Assembly (NCBI GenBank): GCA_023388335.1
Contig: JAEWGL010000004.1
Span: 1 to 23,166 of the forward strand
DNA from: Pseudomonadota bacterium
Lineage (GTDB): Bacteria > Pseudomonadota > Gammaproteobacteria > Pseudomonadales > Pseudomonadaceae
Reading direction: 5' to 3'
DNA: 23,166 nt
Below are positions 1-6,883 of the stretch, one piece after another (the first letter of the stretch is position 1; each line of letters opens with the position of its first letter). Under the pieces are notes generated by a model. The model searched no databases. It had not been told where the DNA came from and worked only from the letters and a program-made list of their open reading frames with translations. Both the position numbers and the translations under genes were made by a program.

Positions 1-1204
1 CCTCGTCCGACTCGACAAACAGCTCGAAGCCCAGCCGGTGCAATTGCCGGCCGACTTCCTGGTGGGCTTCGGCCAGGCGCTGGCGCAGCCGCTTGAGGTG
101 CTTGCGCCAGCGGCCGTCGATGATCGCGGCATACACCACGCGCTCCATGACCTGGGAGGTGGTCAGCCCGGAGCGCATCTTCAGGCGCAGCAGCTGCTGC
201 ATCAGGTCGGGGTTGGCCAGCAGGTAGCCAACACGCACGTTGGGCGAGATGCTTTTCGAGTAGCTGCCCACATAGACCACCTGCCCCAGGTGGTCGAGGC
301 TGGTCAGGCAGGGCTGCGGCTCACTGATCATGTCGGCATACAAGTTGTTTTCCACCAACCGGAATCCGTGCTGGTTGGCCAGTTGCAACAGGCGGTGCAG
401 CTGCGCCAGCGGCGTGCGCGAGCAGGTCGGGCTGTGCAGGTGCGGCTGGGTGAAGAATACCGTCGGCCGGTGATGCGCCAGCAGCCGCTCAAGCTGATCG
501 AGATCGTAGCCGGCCGGCGTGCGCGGCACGCCGATCAGGGTCGCGCCCTGGAAACGCAGGATACTCATGAGGTTCGGATAGCCGGGGTCGTCCACCAGTA
601 CCACGTCACCGGGGCGAACCAAGGTGCGCACGGCCAGGTCCAGGGCCTGGCTGGCACCGTGGGTGAGCATCAGCTGGGCCGGGTTGGCGACGATGCTCAG
701 CTCCTGCTGCAGGTTCTGCGCGGTCAGTGCCCGTAGTTCCGGCAGGCCCATGGGGTCGCCGTAGCCGGACAACTCCAGCGGACTACCGGCAACCTGGCGC
801 AAGCCGCGGCGCAAGCCATCCTCGAACATCCAGTCATTGGGCAGCCAGCCACAGCCAGGCTTGTAGGCCAACTCGCGGGTCTCGAAGATCTGTTGCAGGT
901 ACCACTCGGAATTGAACCTCGGTCGTGCCTGGTCTGCCTCGGGGCTGCGACGCTCGCGCAAGTCGCCCGCCGAACGGTTGACGAAGAAGCCGGCATTGCC
1001 GCGGCTGACCAGCAGGCCTTGGGCGACCAGGCGGTCGTAGGCTTCCACCACGGTGAAGGTACTCACCGAATAGGTGGCGGCGAAAGCCCGGATCGAGGGG
1101 ACCTTGGCACCGGGCTTGAGGGTCTGGTTGTCGATCAGTTCGCGCAACCCGTCGATGATCTGGTTGACCAGCGGGGTCGAGGAATCCGGGCGTAGTTCGA
1201 GCAT
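1..1204 (-). CDS. MocR-family transcriptional regulator (GntR wHTH + aminotransferase-like domain), 3' end cut by window
   Basis: Reading from 1204 toward base 1, 401 codons are open with no stop, so the C-terminus lies outside the window. Residues about 10-77 form a GntR winged helix-turn-helix (VPSIRAFAATYSVSTFTV, then YDRLVAQGLL). The rest is a fold-type I aminotransferase domain: GYGDPMGLPELR at 148-159, DDPGYPN at 205-211, and the PLP-lysine motif SYSKSISP with Lys317. This architecture defines MocR/PdxR/GabR regulators, which sense PLP or an amino-acid adduct and usually control an adjacent divergent gene. Here that gene is the amino acid permease at 1667. The ATG at 1204 is preceded by a weak AAGG; no better start is seen upstream. 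Oddity: the usual EDD motif that holds the PLP pyridine nitrogen reads ENN (285-287), and NPTG reads SPTC (258-261). The family is certain; the ligand is unknown. Confidence 0.92.
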   Translation of the reverse strand, partial: MLELRPDSSTPLVNQIIDGLRELIDNQTLKPGAKVPSIRAFAATYSVSTFTVVEAYDRLVAQGLLVSRGNAGFFVNRSAGDLRERRSPEADQARPRFNSEWYLQQIFETRELAYKPGCGWLPNDWMFEDGLRRGLRQVAGSPLELSGYGDPMGLPELRALTAQNLQQELSIVANPAQLMLTHGASQALDLAVRTLVRPGDVVLVDDPGYPNLMSILRFQGATLIGVPRTPAGYDLDQLERLLAHHRPTVFFTQPHLHSPTCSRTPLAQLHRLLQLANQHGFRLVENNLYADMISEPQPCLTSLDHLGQVVYVGSYSKSISPNVRVGYLLANPDLMQQLLRLKMRSGLTTSQVMERVVYAAIIDGRWRKHLKRLRQRLAEAHQEVGRQLHRLGFELFVESDE

Positions 1205-1344
1205 TCGGGGGTGGCCTTCAGGGGTGCGTAACGCCAAGCGCCTGCAGGTAAACGCGGGTGTATTGCATTGGCGGCCTGTACAGTGCAGTACGTATTTCGC
1301 TGCGCTGTGCATGGCTCTATGAGTCATACATTTTTACATTAGGT

Positions 1345-1362
1345 GCCAGATATCGCCAGATA
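1345..1362. promoter_or_regulatory. Direct repeat, candidate MocR operator
   Basis: Two perfect copies of GCCAGATA are separated by TC, giving a 10-bp period, one helical turn. The repeat lies 141 bp upstream of the regulator start and about 305 bp upstream of the permease start. Characterised MocR regulators (GabR, PdxR) bind direct repeats, so the placement is suggestive. The functional role is inferred. Confidence 0.4.
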
Positions 1363-1497
1363 AAGCACGACACAGCGTCATGAACAATCACAATGCAACC
1401 GCTGCTTTACCAATGGGGCTATTGCCCGTCACTTCTTTCGCCGCGATGGGCCGGTCAGCCATGACCGATTCCTGTCCTGCCATTGCACCGTTCGGTC

Positions 1498-1555
1498 GGC
1501 CTGAGGACTTCGCCTCGGCCGCGTAGCAGGCTTGCCGCCACGCAGCGCCTGCGTG
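1498..1555 (+). other. Pair of hairpins in the permease leader
   Basis: 1498-1520 folds as GGCC-T-GAGG / CCTCGGCC with loop ACTTCG and one bulged T. 1539-1555 folds as CACGCAG / CTGCGTG around a CGC loop. Neither is followed by a T-run. A smaller GGTCA/TGACC hairpin lies at 1453-1466. They may be structured mRNA leader or part of a small RNA; I recognise no Rfam family. Confidence 0.35.
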
Positions 1556-1602
1556 CGTGGTCGTGCACGCCATCCTGCTCACATAGCACTGATGAATGGG
1601 TG

Positions 1603-1623
1603 AAACCGCCATTTGCGCGGTTT
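1603..1623 (+). terminator. Terminator-like hairpin 43 bp before the permease start
   Basis: AAACCGC at 1603-1609 pairs perfectly with GCGGTTT at 1617-1623 around a 7-nt loop. The T-run is short (TTTT at 1621-1624, then TTT at 1629-1631). It could end a short leader transcript or act as a weak attenuator ahead of the permease. The short U-tract keeps confidence low. Confidence 0.35.
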
Positions 1624-1666
1624 TGCGAGTTTCCTTGGATAAAAAGAAACACGGGGTAGACTACTG

Positions 1667-3079
1667 ATGGACGCAACATCCACAACCACATCCAGCGCCA
1701 AGGGGGCGCCCGAGAGTCAGCTCAACGCTGCACTCAAATCGCGCCACCTGACGATGATGTCGATCGCCGGCGTGATCGGCGGCGCATTGTTCGTCGGCTC
1801 CGGCAGCGTGATCCACAGCGCCGGCCCAGCGGCCGTGCTGGCCTACCTGGCTGGCGGCATCCTGGTGGTATTGATCATGCGCATGCTCGGCGAGATGGCG
1901 ACTTCCTCGCCGGACACCGGCTCGTTCTCCACTTACGCTGATCGCGCCATCGGCCGTTGGGCCGGCTTCACCATCGGCTGGCTGTACTGGTGGTATTGGG
2001 TCATCCTGATGGCCTGGGAAGCCTACGTGGCAGGCAAGATCCTGCACGGCTTCTTCCCTGATGTGAGCGTCAACGTCTTCGTCCTTGCGACGACCCTGTT
2101 GCTGATTACCGTCAACTTCTTCAACGTCAAGCACTATGGCGAGTTCGAATTCTGGTTCGCGCTGATCAAGGTGATCGCGATCGTCTGCTTCCTCATCGTC
2201 TGCGGCGCGGCGGTGTTGAACATCTGGCAGTTCGGCGAAGTCCGCGGCATCACGCACCTGACTGCCGAAGGCTTCATGCCCAATGGCATCACCACGGTGG
2301 TCGGTGCGCTGCTGGGGGTGATGTTCGCCTTCCTTGGGGCCGAGATCGTCACCATCGCCGCTTCCGAATCCAAGGACCCGGCCGGCCAGATCGTCAAGGC
2401 GACCAACTCGGTGGTGTGGCATGTCTGCCTGTTCTACGTCGGCTCGATCTTCCTGATCGTCTGCCTGGTACCGTGGAACGACCCGCACCTGGGCGTCTCG
2501 GGTTATGGCGCCTACCGGCGTACCCTGGAGCTTCTGGGCGTGCCGTATGCCGAGCTGCTGATGAACTTCGTGGTATTGACCTCGGTGAGCAGCTGCCTGA
2601 TCTCCGGTCACTACACCGCCTCGCGCATGCTGTTCTCGCTGGCCCAGCGTGGCGACGCGCCGTCGTTCTTCAAGATCACCCGTACCGGTACCGGCGTGCC
2701 GGTGTTCGCGATCGTCGGCTCCTGCGCCGTGGCCGTGGTCTGCGCGCTGATCAACTTCAGCGAAGAGTTGCGCCCCAAGGACGTGCTTGAGACGCTGATG
2801 AACACCACGGGCATGATCGCCTTGCTGGTGTACCTGGTGATTGCCTTTTCCCAACTGCGCATGCGCCGCAAGCTGCTGGCCGAAGGCAAGGAAATCCGCC
2901 TGAAGATGTGGTTGTTTCCATGGCTCACCTACCTGGTGATCGCCTTCATCGTGGTCTGCCTGGTGGTGATGGCCTTCATGCCGGACTACCAGATCCTGGT
3001 GATTTCCACCGGCGCCGCCGCCGCGATCGTGGTAGCGATGGGCGTGGTGCATCAGATGCGCATGGCCAAGCAGCGCTAG
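1667..3079 (+). CDS. APC-superfamily amino acid permease, GABA permease (GabP)-like
   Basis: A 470-residue protein of the amino acid/polyamine/organocation superfamily with about 12 hydrophobic segments, the usual length for the AAT family. The first transmembrane segment carries the substrate-binding glycine motif as GVIGGALFVGSG (35-46), where the common form is GAG rather than GGA. GEMATSSPDTGSFSTYAD and GRWAGFTIGWLYWWYW are typical of GABA/proline-type permeases and place it nearest GabP. It would import an amino acid by proton symport across the inner membrane. An ACGGGG stretch lies about 10 bp before the ATG. It is divergent from a MocR regulator, the usual arrangement for a regulator and its target, so expression probably responds to the transported compound or PLP status. 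The substrate cannot be fixed from sequence. Confidence 0.9.
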   Translation: MDATSTTTSSAKGAPESQLNAALKSRHLTMMSIAGVIGGALFVGSGSVIHSAGPAAVLAYLAGGILVVLIMRMLGEMATSSPDTGSFSTYADRAIGRWAGFTIGWLYWWYWVILMAWEAYVAGKILHGFFPDVSVNVFVLATTLLLITVNFFNVKHYGEFEFWFALIKVIAIVCFLIVCGAAVLNIWQFGEVRGITHLTAEGFMPNGITTVVGALLGVMFAFLGAEIVTIAASESKDPAGQIVKATNSVVWHVCLFYVGSIFLIVCLVPWNDPHLGVSGYGAYRRTLELLGVPYAELLMNFVVLTSVSSCLISGHYTASRMLFSLAQRGDAPSFFKITRTGTGVPVFAIVGSCAVAVVCALINFSEELRPKDVLETLMNTTGMIALLVYLVIAFSQLRMRRKLLAEGKEIRLKMWLFPWLTYLVIAFIVVCLVVMAFMPDYQILVISTGAAAAIVVAMGVVHQMRMAKQR

Positions 3080-3155
3080 TCCCGCGCGGGCGGCCCGCTC
3101 TGCATGAGCCGGGCGCCCGTACCCGCGCCGGGCACTGCTGCCGCGTTTGAGGCAC

Positions 3156-4202
3156 TCAGCGCCCGGTGTTGCGCAGGTCTGCCAGGGTCATGGCTTCGTC
3201 GCGGACGCGGCAGGCGCACTGCCAGCGCCAGGCGTCCTCGAGCATGCGCTCCAAGCCATACCGCGCCCGCCAGCCGAGCTGTTGCTCGGCCTTGGCCGGA
3301 TCGGCCCAGCACCGCGCGATGTCCCCCTCTCTGCGTGATTCGACCAGCAGCGGCACCTTGACGCCGGAAGCCTGCTCGAACGCGCGCACCACCTCCAGCA
3401 CCGAGTAGCCCCTGCCGGTGCCGAAATTCCACACATGCACTCCTGATTCATCGCGCAAGAAGTCCAGCGCGCGTACGTGCCCCTCGGCCAGGTCCATCAC
3501 ATGCACGTAATCGCGCACCCCTGTGCCATCGGGCGTAGGGTAGTCGTTGCCAAAGACCTTCAGCGCCGCGCGCTCGCCGCTCGCCACCTGCAGCAAGAAG
3601 GGCAGCAGGTTGTTGGGCGTGCTGGTGGGGCGCTCGCCCAGTTTGCCGCAGACGTGGGCGCCGATCGGATTGAAATAACGCAGCAGCCCCACTGACCAGC
3701 GCGCGTCGGAAGCGGCCATGCTGCGCATGACGTGTTCGGCCATCAGTTTCGACTGGCCATAGGGATTGGTGGGCTGGGCGGTGGGGCAGGTCTCGGCGAT
3801 CGGCATTTGCGCGCAATCGCCGTACACGGTGGCGGACGAGCTGAACACCAGCGTGAAGACTTCAGCGTCGGCCATGGCCTGGCAGAGCGTGACGCTGCCG
3901 CCGATGTTGGTGGCGAAATAGCGCAGCGGCTCGCGCACGCTCTCGCCTACTGCCTTGAGCCCCGCGCAATGCACCACCGCCTCGATGGGATAGTCCCGGA
4001 ACAGCTTGTCCAGTGTGCGCCGGTGTCTGACGTCGGCCTGGACGAAGGCAGGCGTTCGGCCGACCACGTTGGCAATGCAGCCTAGCGTGGACCTTGAGCT
4101 GTTGCAGAGGTTATCGAGAATCAGCACCTCCTTGCCGTTGTTCATCAGCTCAACCGCTACATGAGCGCCTATGTAGCCTGTACCACCTGTAATCAAAATC
4201 AT
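3156..4202 (-). CDS. galE: UDP-glucose 4-epimerase
   Basis: A 348-residue short-chain dehydrogenase/reductase of the extended type, close to the usual 338 residues of GalE. It interconverts UDP-glucose and UDP-galactose using bound NAD. The N-terminal NAD motif is GGTGYIG (6-12), and the catalytic triad is Ser123 (in SSSATVYG), Tyr148 and Lys152 (NPYGQSK). The start at 4202 is chosen because GGAGG lies 7 bp before it and the NAD motif begins at once; an in-frame ATG 69 bp upstream would add an unrelated tail. It is divergent from the glycosyltransferase-glf-GH1 operon, to which it would supply UDP-galactose. The last 25 or so residues, after the conserved RW.ARYGLE region, are variable. Family assignment is firm. 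Confidence 0.95.
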   Translation of the reverse strand: MILITGGTGYIGAHVAVELMNNGKEVLILDNLCNSSRSTLGCIANVVGRTPAFVQADVRHRRTLDKLFRDYPIEAVVHCAGLKAVGESVREPLRYFATNIGGSVTLCQAMADAEVFTLVFSSSATVYGDCAQMPIAETCPTAQPTNPYGQSKLMAEHVMRSMAASDARWSVGLLRYFNPIGAHVCGKLGERPTSTPNNLLPFLLQVASGERAALKVFGNDYPTPDGTGVRDYVHVMDLAEGHVRALDFLRDESGVHVWNFGTGRGYSVLEVVRAFEQASGVKVPLLVESRREGDIARCWADPAKAEQQLGWRARYGLERMLEDAWRWQCACRVRDEAMTLADLRNTGR

Positions 4203-4245
4203 CGAAGAGCCTCCATGTGATGCCATGACCGTCATCGTCGGCATG

Positions 4246-4263
4246 CCGCCGGAGTACCGGCGG
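4246..4263. repeat. Perfect hairpin in galE upstream region
   Basis: Arms of 7 bp (CCGCCGG and CCGGCGG) flank an AGTA loop. It lies 44 bp upstream of the galE start, so it may sit in the 5' untranslated leader or act as an operator. There is no T-run. Confidence 0.35.
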
Positions 4264-4469
4264 ATTCGCATCCTTGCGCACGTTCGACCTAGCGGCTTGT
4301 TCTCCAGAGGGCTCTACGCGCGCCCAGGAGTTCAGGGCAAGTTGCCCACCGGGCAGTACACTTCATCGGGTTGGCGCGACGGCCGGTGAACGCTCGCCGA
4401 GAGCGATGCCTCCAACGTTGACAAGGAGGTGCGGAGCACCGCGAGCGGGTGATGCCCTGCTCATGGCCA

Positions 4470-4484
4470 GAGGGGCGGCCCCTC
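4470..4484. repeat. 15-bp palindrome upstream of the glycosyltransferase
   Basis: GAGGGGC, a central G, then GCCCCTC: perfect 7-bp arms, about 50 bp before the glycosyltransferase start. It could be an operator or an mRNA hairpin; no regulator is known. Confidence 0.35.
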
Positions 4485-4535
4485 AGTGTGTGCGTCGAAA
4501 ACGCTGTTGATCATTCATCCAAAAGGAACCCTTGC

Positions 4536-5708
4536 ATGAATCAGCCAGAGCATCCCGAGCAACCGTATTCCCGTGACGCCCACAGTGATCGGACCCAGGC
4601 AATCGCCCTGAGGCCGACGTTATTGTGCCTGTCGCATCTGCGCTGGGGCTTCGTCTACCAGCGCCCGCAGCATGTAATGTCGCGCCTGGCTCGGGATTAC
4701 GATGTGCTGTTTTTCGAAGAGCCAGTGTTCGACGACTCGCCGCAGCCGTGGCTTGAGGCCTACCCAGGTGCCGAAGGGGTGACGGTGTTGGTGCCTCGGT
4801 TGCCTCATGGTCTGGACGCCGCGCAGGTCGATGCGGCTCAGCGTTCGCTGTTGGATGCCCGTTTGGCCGCGCAGGGCGCGGGTGAGCTGATGCTGTGGTA
4901 CTTCACCCCGATGAGCCTGGCGTTTACCGAACACCTCAAGGGCCAGGTGGTGATCTTCGATTGCATGGACGAACTCTCGGCTTTCATGGGGGCACCGGCC
5001 GCGCTGGTCGACATGGAGCGTCGCCTCATGGCGCGTGCCGACGTCATGTTCACCGGCGGTCACAGCCTGTGGGAGGTCAAGCGCCAACATCACACCAACG
5101 TGCATGCCATGCCCAGCAGCGTCGACATCGCCCACTTCGCCGCCGCCCGTGATGCCCTTCCGGAGCCTGCTGACCAGGCCGCCATCGGCCGTCCCAGGCT
5201 GGGCTTTTTCGGCGTCATCGACGAGCGTTTCGACATCGACCTGGTCCGCGAGCTGGCGCAACAGCGGCCTGACTGGCAAGTGGTGCTGCTGGGGCCGGTG
5301 GTCAAGATCGATCCCGGCACGTTGCCGCGGTTACCCAACATCCATTACCTGGGAGCCAAGCAGTATGCCGAGTTGCCAGCCTACCTGTCAGGCTGGGACG
5401 TGGCATTGATGCCGTTCGCCATGAACGCCTCCACACGCTTCATCAGCCCCACCAAGACGCCCGAGTACCTGGCCGGTGGCTGCCCGGTGGTATCCACGCC
5501 GATCCGCGATGTGATCACAGGTTATGGTGACAGCGGCGTGGTCAGCATCGCCGATTCGCCACAAGGCTTCATCGCGGCCATCGAGGCCGCGCTGGAGCGC
5601 AAGCGCGACGCCAAGGCGTTCCTGCAGCGCGCCGATCAGGCCCTGGACGGTATGTCGTGGGACAAGACCTGCGCCGCCATGAAGGAGCAGATCGAATGCC
5701 AACGGTAA
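4536..5708 (+). CDS. GT-B glycosyltransferase, TuaH-like
   Basis: A 390-residue cytoplasmic glycosyltransferase with the two-domain GT-B plan. The N-terminal domain opens with LCLSHLRWGFVYQRPQHVM, typical of the TuaH-like group. The C-terminal domain carries the nucleotide-sugar donor motif SPTKTPEYLAGGCPVVSTP, equivalent to the E-x7-E region of GT4-like enzymes. The ATG at 4536 is preceded by AAAAGGAA with 7-bp spacing; an in-frame GTG at 4449 would add a tail with no family resemblance and no good ribosome site. It overlaps glf by 13 bp, so the two are translated together. Joined to a UDP-galactopyranose mutase gene, it is the natural candidate to transfer galactofuranose from UDP-Galf, but donor and acceptor are inferred from context. 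No membrane segments are evident. Confidence 0.85.
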   Translation: MNQPEHPEQPYSRDAHSDRTQAIALRPTLLCLSHLRWGFVYQRPQHVMSRLARDYDVLFFEEPVFDDSPQPWLEAYPGAEGVTVLVPRLPHGLDAAQVDAAQRSLLDARLAAQGAGELMLWYFTPMSLAFTEHLKGQVVIFDCMDELSAFMGAPAALVDMERRLMARADVMFTGGHSLWEVKRQHHTNVHAMPSSVDIAHFAAARDALPEPADQAAIGRPRLGFFGVIDERFDIDLVRELAQQRPDWQVVLLGPVVKIDPGTLPRLPNIHYLGAKQYAELPAYLSGWDVALMPFAMNASTRFISPTKTPEYLAGGCPVVSTPIRDVITGYGDSGVVSIADSPQGFIAAIEAALERKRDAKAFLQRADQALDGMSWDKTCAAMKEQIECQR

Positions 5709-6883
5709 CCCTCGAATACGCGCTTCAAGGGCCAGGTCAGGGCGGGCAGCCCTATGATTACCTGATCGTCGGCGCAGGCTTTGCCGGCAGCGTCCTGGCC
5801 GAACGGCTCGCCGCGGGCATGGGGTGCAGCGTATTGTTGCTGGATCGGCGCGATCACATCGGCGGCAATGCCTACGACCATCTGGATGAGGCCGGCATCC
5901 TCGTTCATCGCTACGGGCCGCACATCTTCCATACCAACGCCCAGCGCATCGTCGACTACCTGTCACGCTTCACCCAATGGCGGCCATATGAGCACAGGGT
6001 CCTGGCTCAGGTGGACGGGCAGCAGGTGCCGGTGCCGATCAACCTGACGACGCTGAACCTGCTCTACGGGTTGTCGATGGACCAGACCCAGGCCCAGGCC
6101 TTCCTGGCCAGTCGTGCCGAGCCGGTGTCCACCATCCGCACCTCCGAGGACGTGGTAATCAACCAGATCGGCCGCGAACTCTACGAAAAATTCTTCCGCG
6201 GTTACACGCGCAAGCAGTGGGGCCTGGATCCCTCGCAGCTGGATCGCTCGGTGACTTCGCGCGTGCCGACCCGCACCAATGAGGACGACCGCTACTTCAC
6301 CGATGAATTCCAGATGATGCCCTTGCACGGCTATACCCGGATGTTCGAGCACATGCTCGACCATCCCCGCATCGACGTGCTGCTGGCCATCGATTTCAAC
6401 GCCGTACGCGATCAGTTGGCCTATAGACACCTGGTCTACTGCGGCCCGATCGACGAATACTTCGAATACTGCTTCGGGCCCTTGCCCTATCGCTCGTTGC
6501 GCTTCGAGCACTCGACCCTGGAACAGGCACAGTTCCAGCCCGTGGCAGTGGTCAACTACCCGGACGAGGCGGTGCCTTACACGCGCATCACCGAGTACAA
6601 GCACCTGACCGGCCAAGTCCACGCGCGGACCAGCATCAGCCACGAATACCCTTGCGCCGAAGGTGACCCTTACTACCCCGTGCCTCGTCCGGAAAACGCC
6701 GAGCTGTACAAACGCTACAAAGCGCTCGCCGACCAGACGCCGGGCGTCACCTTCCTCGGTCGCCTGGGGACCTACAAGTACTACAACATGGACCAGGTGG
6801 TGGGGCAGGCGTTGGCACTCTACCAGCGCATCGCGCAGGCAGCCGGCGTCGATCTGGCGCCGCACGAGTTGGAACCGGGTTGA
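5696..6883 (+). CDS. glf: UDP-galactopyranose mutase
   Basis: A 395-residue FAD enzyme that converts UDP-galactopyranose to UDP-galactofuranose. The Rossmann FAD motif is GAGFAG (26-31), followed by RYGPHIFHTN (72-81), the active-site region ELYEKFFRGYTRKQWG (161-176), RVPTRTNEDDRYF, and the C-terminal GRLGTYKYYNMDQ. All are hallmarks of bacterial Glf, and the length fits the family (about 370-400). The start at 5696 has AAGGAG 8 bp upstream, inside the end of the glycosyltransferase gene. The 3' end overlaps the GH1-like gene by 4 bp. About 19 residues precede the FAD domain, slightly more than in E. coli Glf. The presence of glf implies that the cell makes a galactofuranose-containing glycan or glycolipid; no complete O-antigen or capsule locus is in view. 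Confidence 0.95.
   Translation: MPTVTLEYALQGPGQGGQPYDYLIVGAGFAGSVLAERLAAGMGCSVLLLDRRDHIGGNAYDHLDEAGILVHRYGPHIFHTNAQRIVDYLSRFTQWRPYEHRVLAQVDGQQVPVPINLTTLNLLYGLSMDQTQAQAFLASRAEPVSTIRTSEDVVINQIGRELYEKFFRGYTRKQWGLDPSQLDRSVTSRVPTRTNEDDRYFTDEFQMMPLHGYTRMFEHMLDHPRIDVLLAIDFNAVRDQLAYRHLVYCGPIDEYFEYCFGPLPYRSLRFEHSTLEQAQFQPVAVVNYPDEAVPYTRITEYKHLTGQVHARTSISHEYPCAEGDPYYPVPRPENAELYKRYKALADQTPGVTFLGRLGTYKYYNMDQVVGQALALYQRIAQAAGVDLAPHELEPG

Larger units (their letters stand above)
1205..1666. promoter_or_regulatory. 462-bp divergent intergenic region, regulator / amino acid permease
   Basis: No convincing gene is seen; short ORFs here lack ribosome binding sites and Pseudomonas-like codon use. The region must carry the promoters of both flanking genes. 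It contains a direct repeat (1345-1362) and hairpins at 1453-1466, 1498-1520, 1539-1555 and 1603-1623, all upstream of the permease. No clear -35/-10 pair could be assigned; a TTTACA at 1333-1338 has no good partner at standard spacing. Confidence 0.6.
4203..4535. promoter_or_regulatory. 333-bp divergent region between galE and the galactofuranose operon
   Basis: No gene is supported. It contains a perfect 7-bp hairpin at 4246-4263 (CCGCCGG/CCGGCGG) close to galE, and a 15-bp palindrome at 4470-4484 (GAGGGGC-G-GCCCCTC) on the operon side. An AAGGAGGT at 4421-4428 runs into a GGTGC/GCACC hairpin and has no well-spaced start codon leading to a meaningful ORF. Promoters could not be assigned. 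Confidence 0.5.

Noticed and set aside
1661..3052. 463-codon open frame antisense to the permease
   Set aside because: It is the mirror frame of a high-G+C transporter gene: rich in His, Asp and Gln with no family resemblance, while the plus strand encodes a complete recognisable permease.
4421..4535. GTG or ATG starts near 4449 for the glycosyltransferase, or a tiny ORF after the AAGGAGGT at 4421
   Set aside because: The ribosome site is too far from 4449, the added residues match no family, and 4536 has a well-spaced AAAAGGAA; the GTG after AAGGAGGT gives only a seven-codon frame.
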